From Ancylobacter sp. WKF20 (GTDB taxonomy: Bacteria; Pseudomonadota; Alphaproteobacteria; Rhizobiales; Xanthobacteraceae), in contig NZ_CP121679.1 of the NCBI RefSeq assembly GCF_029760895.1, positions 1,054,001 through 1,118,000 of the forward strand: a DNA stretch of 64,000 nucleotides. The letters are read 5' to 3'. The position numbers were made by a program, and so were the translations under genes. Shown here one piece after another: positions 24,676-33,653 of the stretch (positions within the stretch are counted from its first letter, which is position 1; every line of letters begins with the position of its first letter). Below the pieces are notes generated by a model that saw only the letters and a program-made list of their open reading frames with translations, searched no databases and was not told the DNA's origin.

Positions 24676-24772
24676 CGACCCGGTCCACGAAAATGTCTGA
24701 GGCGCCTGTCCCTTGCGAGGGATCCCGCGCGCGGCGGGAACGGGGCCGGCGCCTTCAAGGGGGACGTGCGTG

Positions 24773-26872
24773 ATGTGCCGATGGCGGAGCTGGTGGAAGG
24801 GGCTGCCGGCCCTTGTGCTGCTGCTCGCGGCCGCCCTGCATTTCGGGCGGGCGCCGATCGAGACGGAACTGACCGACCGTGCCGACCGGCTTCTGGTGGC
24901 TATCGGCGAATCCTGGGCCCATGCGAGCTTCGATGGCCGCGACGCGGTGCTGGAAGGCGAGGCGCTGTCCGAGGATGCGCGGGTCAAGGTCCGCGCCGAG
25001 CTCGGCCAACTGTTCGGGGTGCGCCTCGTCGAGGACCGCACGACCCTGCTGCCGGAGCGCCGGCCCTTCACCTTCGCCGCGATACGCGACGGCAATAAGC
25101 TGAAGCTCGAGGGCTATGTGCCTTCCGCCTATGCGCGCAAGCGCATCATCGAGGCGGCTGAGAAGATGACGCCGGGCGTCGCGCTGAGCGGCGCGAAGGA
25201 GCTGGTGCGGGCGCGCGGCGTGCCGGCCGGCGATTTCATCGGCGTGGTGAGCTTCGGCCTCGACCAGCTCGCCAAGATGCAGCGCGGGCGCTTCACCCTC
25301 TCGGACGATGCGTTCTCCATCGAGGGCAGGGCGCCGGATTTCACGACCTATGATGAGCTGGAAGTCACCGTGCGCAGCGAATTGCCGGTGGACTTCAAGC
25401 TCGCCCGCTTCGCCGTGCTGCCGCCGGCCGTCTCGCCCTTCATGTGGTCGGCGGCACGCGAGCCCGATGGCGTGGTGCTGGACGGCTATATTCCGCTCGG
25501 CGATGCCCGCCGCGCGCTGCTCGACATGGTGCGGGCCGCCGTGCCGGGCGCGGCCATCTCCGACCGCCTGCGCCTTGCCGATGGCGCCCCGCCGACCGAG
25601 GGCTGGCTGAAGGCCGTGTCCTTCGCGCTGTCCCAGCTCGGGCGGCTGCCGGGCGGCAAGGTCACGCTGTCGGGCACCACCATCATCATCGAGGGCGTCG
25701 CGCCCGATTTCGCCGCCTATGACGCGCTGGCCGGCGCCAGGCGCGCCGTGCCGGAGGGCTATACGCTCACCCGCTTCGCGGTCGAACCGCCGACCGTCGC
25801 GCCCTTTGTCTGGGGCGTGCAGCGCACCGGCAGCGGCATCCGCCTCACCGGCTATGCGCCCTCCGAGGACGCCAAGCGCCTGCTGCTCGACGCGGTGCGG
25901 GCAGGCTTCCCCGGCGTGCCGCTCAGCGACGAGATCCGCATCGCGGCGGGCGGACCGGCGGCGGAGGCGTGGGTGAACGCCACCGTGTTCGGCGTCAGCC
26001 AGCTCGCCAAGCTGCGCGCGGGTTCGGTGCGCGGCAAGGACGCGACGCTGGCGATCAGCGGTGAGGCGGTCGATTCGGCGGCTTTCGCCACCGTCGACGC
26101 CGCGCTGGCCGGGCCGCTGCCGGGCGGCTTCACGCTGAACCGCGATGTGCGCCCGCCGGTGGTCTCGCCCTATGTGTTCAGCCTGCGCAAGGACGGGCAG
26201 GGGCTGACGATCTCCGGCTTCTACCCCGACGCCCAGGCCCATGCCGCGCTGCTGGCGGAAGCCAAGGCGCTGCTGCTCGGCGCGCCGGTCAACGACGTCT
26301 CGGCCCTCGCTCAGGGCGCGCCGGCGTCTTTCTCGGCGGCGGTCACCGTGGCGTTGCAGGAGCTTGCCCGCACCAGCGCCGGCGAGGCGCGATTCGACGA
26401 TTCAAAGCTGCGCTTCACCGGGACGGTGCTCTACCCGGCCGCCATCGAGCAGATCCGCGCCAACCTTACCCAGGCGCTGCCGAAGAGCTTCACGCTCGAT
26501 CTCGGGCTCGACATCGCCGCGCAGATCATGGCGGGCGACAACACCCAGTGCCAGAAGGCGATCGACGATCTTCTGGCGCGCGGCAGCATCGGCTTCTCGG
26601 CGGTAGGCGACGCTATCGCCCCGGCGAGCCGCGGGCTGCTCGACCATGTCGCCGCCGCCGCGCGCGGCTGCCCGGATGCGCTGGTGACCATCCGCGTGGA
26701 AGTGCCGGGCGCGACGCCGACCCTTGCTGGCGCGCGGGCCCGGGCTGTCTCGGACTATCTCGCCCATGCCGGCATCGCGGCGGACCGGATCGTCACCGAC
26801 GGCGCGGCCGCCATGGCGCAGGGCCAGCCCGACGCCGCGCTGCCGGCCGGGCTCCAGCTCATCGTGAGGTAA
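24773..26872 (+). CDS. Envelope protein with four BON-like repeats and a degenerate OmpA C-terminus
   Basis: A 699-residue protein with an N-terminal membrane helix or signal (LPALVLLLAAALHFG). It contains four units of about 120 residues. Each follows the scheme GYxP, then D-R-L-A-G, then VxFxLxQLxxLxxGxVTLS, IEGxAPDF, YDxL, LPxGFTL, PPxVSPF. They are BON-like tandem domains. The last about 110 residues align with OmpA C-terminal domains (CQKAIDDLLARGSIGF, RARAVSDYLAHAGIAADRI). The GHTD peptidoglycan-binding motif and the final NRR motif are absent. Start chosen at 24773, after GGGGGAC. It heads a three-gene operon with two tiny membrane proteins. Role unknown; probably cell-envelope. Confidence 0.75.
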   Translation: MCRWRSWWKGLPALVLLLAAALHFGRAPIETELTDRADRLLVAIGESWAHASFDGRDAVLEGEALSEDARVKVRAELGQLFGVRLVEDRTTLLPERRPFTFAAIRDGNKLKLEGYVPSAYARKRIIEAAEKMTPGVALSGAKELVRARGVPAGDFIGVVSFGLDQLAKMQRGRFTLSDDAFSIEGRAPDFTTYDELEVTVRSELPVDFKLARFAVLPPAVSPFMWSAAREPDGVVLDGYIPLGDARRALLDMVRAAVPGAAISDRLRLADGAPPTEGWLKAVSFALSQLGRLPGGKVTLSGTTIIIEGVAPDFAAYDALAGARRAVPEGYTLTRFAVEPPTVAPFVWGVQRTGSGIRLTGYAPSEDAKRLLLDAVRAGFPGVPLSDEIRIAAGGPAAEAWVNATVFGVSQLAKLRAGSVRGKDATLAISGEAVDSAAFATVDAALAGPLPGGFTLNRDVRPPVVSPYVFSLRKDGQGLTISGFYPDAQAHAALLAEAKALLLGAPVNDVSALAQGAPASFSAAVTVALQELARTSAGEARFDDSKLRFTGTVLYPAAIEQIRANLTQALPKSFTLDLGLDIAAQIMAGDNTQCQKAIDDLLARGSIGFSAVGDAIAPASRGLLDHVAAAARGCPDALVTIRVEVPGATPTLAGARARAVSDYLAHAGIAADRIVTDGAAAMAQGQPDAALPAGLQLIVR

Positions 26873-26875
26873 GTC

Positions 26876-27010
26876 ATGTGGTATCTGACGCTTGAGCTCT
26901 GGCCCTATGTCGCCGGCGCCTTCGCCATCGGCGCGGCGACCGGCTGGCTCTCCGGCTGCCACCCGCGCCGGGCAGCGCCCGTCCCCGCCTCCGAAAGCGA
27001 GGTGGCGTGA
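26876..27010 (+). CDS. 44-residue membrane protein, partner 1 of the repeat/OmpA-like protein
   Basis: ATG at 26876, 3 bp after the stop of the repeat/OmpA-like gene. The product starts MWYLTLELWPYVAGAFAIG, continues AATGWLSGCHPRR and ends in a short Pro/Ala/Ser/Glu tail. There is one transmembrane helix with aromatic residues at the front and small-residue spacing (GAFAIGAATG), and a Cys at the helix end. The stop overlaps the next start (TGATG). Tight spacing and strong hydrophobic pattern support a real gene. I recall similar W-P-rich small proteins next to BON/OmpA genes in other Hyphomicrobiales, but cannot name a family. Confidence 0.65.
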   Translation: MWYLTLELWPYVAGAFAIGAATGWLSGCHPRRAAPVPASESEVA

Positions 27011-27123
27011 TGAGCGAATTCGCGATTGAGGTGACGGCGCTGCTGCTGGTCGCCTATGGGCTGGGCTGCGTCGCCGGCTGCTGGCTGCGGCGCACCCTCG
27101 CGCGCCGCAAGGCCGGGATCTGA
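27010..27123 (+). CDS. 37-residue membrane protein, partner 2 of the repeat/OmpA-like protein
   Basis: ATG at 27010 shares a base with the preceding stop (coupled). The product begins MSEFAIEVTALLLVAYGLG, continues CVAGCWLRRTL and ends ARRKAGI. It has one transmembrane helix with a GLGCVAGC small-residue and cysteine motif followed by a strongly basic tail. It shares the Gly-x3-Gly-Cys idea with partner 1, so the two may pair in the membrane. It ends 9 bp before the convergent transglycosylase gene. Confidence 0.6.
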   Translation: MSEFAIEVTALLLVAYGLGCVAGCWLRRTLARRKAGI

Positions 27124-27132
27124 GGCCAAAGA

Positions 27133-29424
27133 TCAGAGCCGCGAGCCGCGCAGGTCCGCCTCGATCTGCAGCGTGTCGCGTGAGCCGAAGCGCGCCTTGT
27201 AGATCTGAGCGTTCTCCATCACCCGCTGCACATAGTTGCGCGTCTCGGAGAAGGGGATGCGCTCCACCCAGTCGATGGGATCGACCGAGGGGTCGCGCGG
27301 GTCGCCATAGGCGGCGATCCATTTGGAGACATTGCCCCGCCCGGCATTGTAGCCGGCGAAGGTGAGGACATAATTGTCCTGATAATTGTCGAGCAGCGCG
27401 CGCAGCTCGGCGGCGCCGAACTGGACGTTGACCGACGGCACCCGCAGCTGCGCGGGGGCGAAGGCGACACCGGTGCGGTTGGCGATGGTGCGCCCCGTCG
27501 CCGGCATCACCTGCATGAGCCCGGTCGCCCCGGCGCTCGACACCGCCGACGGGTTGAACATGCTCTCCTGCCGGGCGATGGCGTAAACGAGCGCGCGGTC
27601 CACATCCGTGGTGATCGGCTTGTAGCTGGGGATTCCGATGGTCGGGTACGCCTCGGCTTCCAGCTTGAAGCCGCGGTTGAGGGCGATCTTGCCGACCGTG
27701 GTCATGGTGCGCGCATCGCCATCGGCGCGGGCCACTTCCGCCAGCAGCCCGAGCTGGGCGGCGTCCGGCAGGCGCTCGGCGAGGTCATAGGCGAGGGCGA
27801 GCTGCAGGCTCGACCGGTCGGTCTTCTGCAGGAGTTTGTAGATCATCACCCCTTCGTCGCGGGCGAAGGCGGCGCGCTGGGCGGCGTTCGCGGTCGGCGC
27901 GGCATGGACCTTCACCGTCGGACGGCCGAGGCGGGCGCTGGCGAGCTGGCCGTAATAGGCGGTGCCATACTCGGCGGCGGCCTCGTAATGCTGGCGCGCG
28001 CTGGCGGTCGAGCCGAGCGCCTCCCAGGCGCGGCCCTGCCAGTAGAAGCCGCGCGCGATGGTCGCGGGGTGAACCTGATTCTCCGCCACGCGGCTGAAAT
28101 GGGTGAGGGCGGTCTTGGGATCCTTGAGGAAGCGCAGCGCAATCCAGCCGGCGGTGAATTGGGCTTCCGCGCGCTTGTGATCGTCTTCCGGGAGACCCGC
28201 GCCGCTGGCCACCTTGTAGGCCGTGCGGGCGTCACCCTGATCGAGCAGCTCGCGCGCCACCAGACGGCGCTCGGTCCACCATTCATCGGGATCGACCAGA
28301 GCGGCCGGATCCTTCGGCACGGCCGACAGGGTGCGCGCCGCCGCCTGATCGTCGCCGGCACGCCGCTGGATCTTGGCGAGCGTGTAGAGATAGGCCGGGT
28401 CCGAACGCAGCGAGGCCGGCACGGCGCCGAGTAGTTTCTGCGGGTCGCCATTCTTGGAGAACAGCGCGATGCGGGCCTTGGCGAGCGCGACGACATCGTC
28501 GCCGGCGCGCTGGGCGGCGCGCAGGCCACGCTCGGCGTCCTCGGCATAGAGCATCTTGTCGGCGCGGTATTTGTGATCGGCGCGCGTCAGCACGCCGCCG
28601 AACTCGGCCATCACCGTCGATTCGACGTCGGAGGACAGCATGTCCTCGCGCCAGGCATCGCGCAGCCAGGCGGCGCCCGCCTTCTGGTCGCCAGCGGCGA
28701 ACAGGGCGCGGGCGAGCGCGATCTTGCCCTCGCCGGAATAGGGGCGCTGCTCACCGAAGAAGGCGAGGATGGTCTGCGGGTCCTTGTTCTCGACATAGAG
28801 CAGATATTCGAGCCGCCGGCGCAGCACCACCGGGGTCGGCAGCGTCGGGTGCGCGCGCAGGATCGCGACCGCGCGGTCGAAACCGACATCGCGGGCGGTG
28901 ACGCGCAGGGCCAGCCAGCGCACCAGCGCCTGGGCGCCGGGATCGCGCATCGAATCGGCCATGGCGAGCGCGGGCGCGCTCTGCCCCTGCTCGATAAGGG
29001 CAATGGCACGCTGGAGGTCCGCCGGCGCGCCGGAAAGCGAGGGCGTCGCCACGGCCGGAGCGGCCAGGGCCGGCACGGCGGCAGCCGCAGCGGCGGCCGG
29101 TTTCGCCGAGGGTTTGGCAGCCGTCTTTGCCGCGGGTTTAGCGGCGGGCTTTGCCGCGCTCTTGGCTGCAGGTTTGGCGGCGGGTTTCGCCGCGGTCTTG
29201 GGAGCGGGCTTCGCGGCGGGCTTGCTGCTGGTCTTCGCGCCCGGCTTGGCCGGCGGGGCAGGAGGCGTCGGCGTGGAGCTGGCGGCATAGGCGAGGGAGA
29301 CCGGCATGGCGGAGGCCAGCAGCATGGCCGCGATGACCGGGAGGATCAGCGCGCGACGGCGTGCCGCCCGCCGGAGGCCCGGCTTGCGCGTGCTGTTGGA
29401 TTCCTGCCGCTTCGTATCGCTCAT
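27133..29424 (-). CDS. slt: Soluble lytic murein transglycosylase (Slt family)
   Basis: A 763-residue periplasmic enzyme that cleaves peptidoglycan glycan strands to 1,6-anhydromuropeptides. An N-terminal basic stretch and hydrophobic segment (LILPVIAAMLLASAMPVSLA) form a signal or anchor. Residues of about 50-110 are an Ala/Lys/Pro repeat tract built on AAKPAAK. A long alpha-helical superhelix of TPR-like helices follows. The C-terminal SLT domain (about 590-740) has ARQESMFNP with the catalytic Glu, GATGLMQVMPATG and FAGYNAGRGNVSKWI. The Lys-rich tract probably spans or binds the cell wall. It converges on the small membrane-protein operon and is divergent from dapA. Confidence 0.93.
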   Translation of the reverse strand: MSDTKRQESNSTRKPGLRRAARRRALILPVIAAMLLASAMPVSLAYAASSTPTPPAPPAKPGAKTSSKPAAKPAPKTAAKPAAKPAAKSAAKPAAKPAAKTAAKPSAKPAAAAAAAVPALAAPAVATPSLSGAPADLQRAIALIEQGQSAPALAMADSMRDPGAQALVRWLALRVTARDVGFDRAVAILRAHPTLPTPVVLRRRLEYLLYVENKDPQTILAFFGEQRPYSGEGKIALARALFAAGDQKAGAAWLRDAWREDMLSSDVESTVMAEFGGVLTRADHKYRADKMLYAEDAERGLRAAQRAGDDVVALAKARIALFSKNGDPQKLLGAVPASLRSDPAYLYTLAKIQRRAGDDQAAARTLSAVPKDPAALVDPDEWWTERRLVARELLDQGDARTAYKVASGAGLPEDDHKRAEAQFTAGWIALRFLKDPKTALTHFSRVAENQVHPATIARGFYWQGRAWEALGSTASARQHYEAAAEYGTAYYGQLASARLGRPTVKVHAAPTANAAQRAAFARDEGVMIYKLLQKTDRSSLQLALAYDLAERLPDAAQLGLLAEVARADGDARTMTTVGKIALNRGFKLEAEAYPTIGIPSYKPITTDVDRALVYAIARQESMFNPSAVSSAGATGLMQVMPATGRTIANRTGVAFAPAQLRVPSVNVQFGAAELRALLDNYQDNYVLTFAGYNAGRGNVSKWIAAYGDPRDPSVDPIDWVERIPFSETRNYVQRVMENAQIYKARFGSRDTLQIEADLRGSRL

Positions 29425-29745
29425 GGCCGACGAACTCCCGACAAGCGGGGCATGGCCCGCACCGCGTGGCTGGCCCGGCCCGGGCCGCCTCGTTTCCTTT
29501 GTCGCGCGATCTTATTGACGAATTGCTAACCACAACCGCCCGCATGAGGGCGTGCCCCGCGCTCTCAGCGGTTGTAGGCGCGCAACCCGGCGAAACGGGG
29601 GCAGCGTGGCGCAGCGCCCGATCTTTGCCAAGTATTGCCGCAACAAGGCCCTTCCTTCCGCCACGCCGACGCGATATTCCATGCCCCCTTTGCAGCGCCA
29701 TGTGGGTTGGCCTGCGACAATATGAGAAGAATTCAGGAGCGCGCC
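29425..29745. promoter_or_regulatory. Divergent slt-dapA promoter region
   Basis: A 321-bp region between the slt start (minus) and the dapA start (plus), with no convincing gene. It is a little less GC-rich around 29510-29530. Promoters for both genes must lie here, but I could not pick reliable -35/-10 pairs. GGGAG before slt and AGGAG before dapA are visible ribosome-binding sites. Confidence 0.45.
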
Positions 29746-30636
29746 ATGGCCCATTCGCTGCCCTTTCGTGGATCCTTCACGGCGTTGGTGACGCCGTTCC
29801 GCGATGGTGCGCTGGATGAGAAAGCGTTCCGCGGCCTCGTCGACTGGCAGATCGAAGAAGGCATTCACGGTCTCGTGCCCGTCGGCACGACCGGCGAGAG
29901 CCCGACCGTGTCGCATGACGAGCACAAGAAGGTCGTCGAGTGGACCGTCCAGCAGTCCGCCGGCCGCGTGCCGGTGATGGCCGGGGCGGGCTCCAACAAC
30001 ACGATCGAGGCCATCGACCTCGCGCGCCACGCCGAGAAGGCGGGGGCGGACGCCGTGCTGGTGGTGACCCCCTACTACAACAAGCCCGGCCAGGAGGGCC
30101 TGTACCAGCACTACAAGGCGATCAACGACGCTATCGGCATTCCGATCTACATCTACAACATCCCCGGCCGCTCGGTGATCGACATGTCCGTCGAGACCAT
30201 GGCCCGGCTGTTCGAGCTGAAGAACATCGTCGGCGTGAAGGATGCGACCGCCAATCTCGTGCGGGTGAGCCAGCAGCGCCAGGCGATGGGGCCGGGGTTC
30301 AACCAGCTCTCGGGCGAGGACGCGACCGCGCTTTCCTTCATGGCGCATGGCGGCCATGGCTGCATCTCGGTCGCCTCGAATGTGGCGCCGAAGCTGTGCT
30401 CGGAGCTGCTCAACGCGTGCCTCGCCGGTGATTATGCCAAGGCGCTGGAGTTGCAGGACCGCCTGTTCCCGCTGTTTCAGGCGCTGTTCGTTGAAACCAA
30501 CCCGAGCCCCACCAAATATGCGCTGAGCGTCCTCGGCAAGATCGCCGACGAGGCGCGCCTGCCGATGGTGCCGGTGAGCGAGGGCACCAAGGAGATCGTC
30601 CGTTCGGCCATGCGGCACGCCGGGCTGATCAACTGA
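29746..30636 (+). CDS. dapA: 4-hydroxy-tetrahydrodipicolinate synthase
   Basis: A 296-residue aldolase of the lysine/diaminopimelate pathway that condenses pyruvate with aspartate semialdehyde. Features are [21 protein letters not shown], the substrate tyrosine in [19 protein letters not shown], the tyrosine of the proton relay in [10 protein letters not shown], and the Schiff-base lysine in VGVKDAT. Start chosen at 29746, after AGGAG; upstream codons are non-coding. It is followed 40 bp later by smpB, and a strong terminator closes that pair. It supplies diaminopimelate for the cell wall next to a wall-degrading enzyme, though the two are transcribed apart. Confidence 0.96.
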   Translation: MAHSLPFRGSFTALVTPFRDGALDEKAFRGLVDWQIEEGIHGLVPVGTTGESPTVSHDEHKKVVEWTVQQSAGRVPVMAGAGSNNTIEAIDLARHAEKAGADAVLVVTPYYNKPGQEGLYQHYKAINDAIGIPIYIYNIPGRSVIDMSVETMARLFELKNIVGVKDATANLVRVSQQRQAMGPGFNQLSGEDATALSFMAHGGHGCISVASNVAPKLCSELLNACLAGDYAKALELQDRLFPLFQALFVETNPSPTKYALSVLGKIADEARLPMVPVSEGTKEIVRSAMRHAGLIN

Positions 30637-30676
30637 CGGGACACGGGGCATACGCTCCGGTGTCGGAGCGAGAGTG

Positions 30677-31153
30677 ATGGCCGAGAAAAAGAAAGAGCTG
30701 CCGCGCAAAGTGGTCGCGGACAACCGCCGCGCCCGCTTCGATTACGAGATCGGCGAGGTGTTCGAGGCCGGTATCGCGCTCAGCGGCACCGAGGTGAAGA
30801 GCCTGCGGGAAGGCAAGGCGACCGTGGCCGAGAGCTATGTCTCGGCCAAGACGGGCGAGGCCATCCTCTACAATTCCTTCATCCCGGAATATCTGCAGGC
30901 CAACCGCTTCAACCACGAGCCGCGCCGGCCCCGCAAGCTGCTGCTGCAGAAGCGCCAGATCGCCCGTCTCTGGCAGGCGGTCGAGCGCGAGGGCATGACC
31001 GTGGTGCCGCTGAAGATCTATTTCAACGAGCAGGGCCGCGCCAAGGTCGAGATCGCCGTGGCGCGCGGGCGCAAGGCGCATGACAAGCGCGAGGCGCTGA
31101 AGGAAAAGGACTGGGCGCGCGACAAGCAGAGGCTGATGCGCAGCCGGGGCTGA
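30677..31153 (+). CDS. smpB: SsrA-binding protein
   Basis: A 158-residue protein that binds tmRNA and brings it to stalled ribosomes for trans-translation. Motifs are [24 protein letters not shown] (beta-barrel start), [11 protein letters not shown], the [10 protein letters not shown] run as [20 protein letters not shown] and the basic tail [22 protein letters not shown] end (here [15 protein letters not shown]). The ATG at 30677 is preferred to the GTG one codon before. It is downstream of dapA as in other Hyphomicrobiales and is followed by an intrinsic terminator. No ssrA gene is in the window. Confidence 0.96.
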   Translation: MAEKKKELPRKVVADNRRARFDYEIGEVFEAGIALSGTEVKSLREGKATVAESYVSAKTGEAILYNSFIPEYLQANRFNHEPRRPRKLLLQKRQIARLWQAVEREGMTVVPLKIYFNEQGRAKVEIAVARGRKAHDKREALKEKDWARDKQRLMRSRG

Positions 31154-31181
31154 GGTCAGTTCGCTAGAGTGGAAAACAAAG

Positions 31182-31208
31182 AAAAGCCCGGCACTTGGCC
31201 GGGCTTTT
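31182..31208. terminator. Intrinsic terminator between smpB and efp
   Basis: AAAAGCCCGGC, loop ACTTG, GCCGGGCTTTT then one more T. It is a perfect 11-bp stem with an A-run on one side and a T-run on the other, so it can serve both convergent genes. Confidence 0.9.
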
Positions 31209-31230
31209 TGATTCGGTGTGTCAGGACAGG

Positions 31231-31800
31231 TCAGTCCTTGGCGCGCTCGACATAGGAGCCGTCCGCCGTCATCACGACGATGCGGGTGCCGACGCCGATA
31301 TGCGGCGGGACGGCCGAGCGCACGCCGTTCGACAGGATGGCGGGCTTGTAGGAGGAGGAGGCGGTCTGGCCCTTCATGGCCGGCTCGGTCTCGGTCACCT
31401 CAAGCACCACGCGCTGGGGCAGCTCGATGGCGATGGCGTTGCCCTCATGCACCGACAGCATGACCTGCATGCTCTCCTGCAGATAGGCGGCCTGATCGCC
31501 GATCACGTCCTTAGAGACGGCGACCTGGTCGTAATTCTCGGGGTTCATGAAGTGGTAGCCCTCACCGTCCGAATACAAGAAGGTGTAGGGGCGATCCTCG
31601 ACATGGGCGCGCTCGACCTGCTCGGTGGTGCGGTAGCGCTCGGAGATCTTCACGCCATCGGAGATGCGGCGCATGTCGATCTGCGTCACCGGCGTGCCCT
31701 TGCCGGGATGAATGTTCTCGGCGGTGAGCACGACATAGAGCTTGCCGTCGATATCGAGAACGGCGCCCTTGCGCAGCGTGCTGGCGATGACCTTGACCAT
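31231..31800 (-). CDS. efp: Translation elongation factor P
   Basis: A 189-residue ribosome-bound factor that relieves stalling at polyproline stretches. Three beta-barrel domains are expected; the N-terminal KOW-like part has [25 protein letters not shown]. The Lys in PGKG corresponds to E. coli Lys34, the residue that receives beta-lysine. The C-terminal part has [21 protein letters not shown] and the ending [16 protein letters not shown]. The EF-P modifying enzyme EpmA is encoded divergently 127 bp away, which supports lysylation. The third enzyme of the pathway, EpmB, is not in the window. Start chosen at 31800 (MVKVIAS). Confidence 0.95.
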   Translation of the reverse strand: MVKVIASTLRKGAVLDIDGKLYVVLTAENIHPGKGTPVTQIDMRRISDGVKISERYRTTEQVERAHVEDRPYTFLYSDGEGYHFMNPENYDQVAVSKDVIGDQAAYLQESMQVMLSVHEGNAIAIELPQRVVLEVTETEPAMKGQTASSSYKPAILSNGVRSAVPPHIGVGTRIVVMTADGSYVERAKD

Positions 31801-31927
31801 GGAGGTTCTCTGGCTGTTGGGTGCGCCGCATCGCGCGGAGGCACCGGGGGATTCCATTTGGCGCCTCCTATACAAGCGCGCCCGTCATCCGCCAACCCCG
31901 CCGGCGCAACCTCTGCGGAGCGATTCC
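31801..31927. promoter_or_regulatory. Divergent efp-epmA promoter region
   Basis: 127 bp between the EF-P and EpmA starts, so the modification enzyme and its target share a control region. I see no certain promoter boxes. GGAG lies before the epmA ATG. Confidence 0.5.
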
Positions 31928-32983
31928 ATGCCTGCCATCCCTTCGGTCGACGCCTCGCCCTGGTGGTCCCCGGATGTGTATGCCGACCGGCGGCCCTTCC
32001 TGCTGGCGCGCCAGCGGCTGCAGGGCGCTCTGCGCGGCTTCTTCGCGGCGCGGGATTTCGTCGAGGTCGAAACGCCGATCTTGCAGGTCTCGCCGGGCAA
32101 CGAGATCCATCTTAAGGCTTTTGCCACCGAGCTGGAGCGACCCGATGGCACGCGCGCGCCGCGCTATCTGCACACCTCGCCCGAGTTCACCGCCAAGAAG
32201 CTGCTGGCGGCGGGCGAGCCCCGGCTGTTCACCCTCGCCCGCGTGTTTCGCAATGGCGAGCGCACCGCGCTGCATCACCCGGAATTCACCATGCTGGAAT
32301 GGTACCGGGCCGGGGAGAGCTATGAGGCGCTGATGGTCGACTGCGCCGCGCTGCTGGCGCTGACCGCTGAGGTGGCGGGCGCGTCCACGGTGCGGTTCGG
32401 CGGGGTGAGCTGCGACCTCACCGCTACGCCGGAACGGCTCACCGTGGCGGAGGCCTTCACCCGTCACGCGGGGATCGACCTGATGGCGACGCTCAGCGCC
32501 ACCGATACCGACCGCGATGCGCTCTCGCACGCGGCGCGCGCGGCCGGCATTCGCGTGGCGGAGGATGATGGCTGGGCGGATGTGTTCACCCGCATCATGG
32601 TGGAGAAGGTCGAGCCGGTGCTCGGCATCGGCCGACCGACGATCCTGTGCGAGTACCCGATCTCGGAAGCCGCGCTCGCCCGGCCCAAGCCCGGCGATCC
32701 GCGCATCGCCGAGCGCTTCGAGCTCTATGTCTGCGCCGTCGAGCTCGCCAACGCCTTTGGCGAGCTCACCGATGCCGCCGAGCAGCGCCGCCGCTTTGAG
32801 GGCTGGATGGACGAGAAGCAGCGGCTTTATGGCGAGCGCTACCCGATCGACGAGGAGTTCCTGGTGGCGCTCGCCCATATGCCGGAAGCCTCCGGCATCG
32901 CGCTCGGCTTCGACCGGCTGGCCATGCTGGCGAGCGGGGCGCGGCGCATTGATGAGGTGCTGTGGGCGCCCGTCGCGCCGTGA
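31928..32983 (+). CDS. epmA: EF-P lysine lysyltransferase (GenX/PoxA)
   Basis: A 351-residue paralogue of the class II lysyl-tRNA synthetase catalytic core that attaches (R)-beta-lysine to EF-P. It has no N-terminal anticodon-binding domain, which separates it from LysS. Class II motif 2 is seen around LFTLARVFRNGERTALHHPEFTMLEWY. Motif 3 is GIALGFDRLAMLASGARRIDEVLWAP. The N-terminal FVEVETPILQVSPGNEIHL is characteristic. Start at 31928 behind GGAG. It converges on the uracil-DNA glycosylase with 3 bp between the stops. Neighbouring efp makes this one of the clearest functional pairs here. Confidence 0.94.
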   Translation: MPAIPSVDASPWWSPDVYADRRPFLLARQRLQGALRGFFAARDFVEVETPILQVSPGNEIHLKAFATELERPDGTRAPRYLHTSPEFTAKKLLAAGEPRLFTLARVFRNGERTALHHPEFTMLEWYRAGESYEALMVDCAALLALTAEVAGASTVRFGGVSCDLTATPERLTVAEAFTRHAGIDLMATLSATDTDRDALSHAARAAGIRVAEDDGWADVFTRIMVEKVEPVLGIGRPTILCEYPISEAALARPKPGDPRIAERFELYVCAVELANAFGELTDAAEQRRRFEGWMDEKQRLYGERYPIDEEFLVALAHMPEASGIALGFDRLAMLASGARRIDEVLWAPVAP

Positions 32984-32986
32984 GGC

Positions 32987-33643
32987 TTAGCCGAGCGTGT
33001 CGACATACGCCCGCACGCGGGCAAACACGGCGTGGAACATCTCGGTGGTGAGCACGCCGGTATTCGTGTTGTAGCGGGAGCAGTGATAGCTATCGAACAG
33101 CATCACGTCGCCCAGCCGATGCACCGCGCCATGGGCGAATTTGAAGTGCGATAGCCGGTGCCCATGCGCGGCCAGCACCTGGTCATGGGCGATCTTGCCG
33201 AGCGCCACGATGGCGCCGAGCCGGGGAAGCTGGGCGAGGGTGGCGGAGAGGAAGGGACGGCAGGTGCGCATCTCCTCGGTGGTCGGCTTGTTCTCGGGCG
33301 GCACGCAGCGCACCGCATTGGTCAGCCGCGCATCGGTCAGGCGCAGCGAATCATCCGGCCGCGCCTCGAACACGCCAGTGGCGAAGCCGAACGTGATGAG
33401 CGTCGAATAGAGCAGCTCGCCGGCATAGTCGCCGGTGAAGGGGCGCCCGGTGCGGTTCGCCCCGCGCAGGCCTGGCGCGAGGCCGACGATCAGCAGCCGG
33501 CCGTCCTCCCGCCCGAAGGACGGCACGGGCGCGTTGTGCCAGGACGGCTCCGCCGCCCGCCAATGCTCGCGAAAGGCGACGAGGCGCGGGCAGAGCGGGC
33601 AGTCGCGCGATGGCTCGGCGGGGCTCGGTTCCGGCAGAGACAT
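32987..33643 (-). CDS. Uracil-DNA glycosylase, family 5 (UdgB)-like
   Basis: A 218-residue DNA repair enzyme removing uracil and other deaminated bases. An Fe-S cluster is suggested by the Cys pair in RDCPLCPRL and two later Cys. Motif A is GLAPGLRGANRTGRPFTGDYAG, where the general-base Asp/Asn of other families is replaced as in UdgB. A central NAVRCVPPENKPTTEE and the C-terminal YHCSRYNTNTG (H-P-S-x-N-type loop) complete the family pattern. Start placed at 33643, 10 bp after the stop of the NYN gene; an ATG at 33676 would overlap it. Same strand and tight spacing suggest co-transcription. Confidence 0.88.
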   Translation of the reverse strand: MSLPEPSPAEPSRDCPLCPRLVAFREHWRAAEPSWHNAPVPSFGREDGRLLIVGLAPGLRGANRTGRPFTGDYAGELLYSTLITFGFATGVFEARPDDSLRLTDARLTNAVRCVPPENKPTTEEMRTCRPFLSATLAQLPRLGAIVALGKIAHDQVLAAHGHRLSHFKFAHGAVHRLGDVMLFDSYHCSRYNTNTGVLTTEMFHAVFARVRAYVDTLG

Positions 33644-33653
33644 GACGGCGACG

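Noticed and set aside
26876..27123. The two tiny genes as a toxin-antitoxin pair
   Set aside because: Both are hydrophobic single-helix proteins, neither has a DNA-binding or antidote-like partner, and they are coupled to a large envelope gene.
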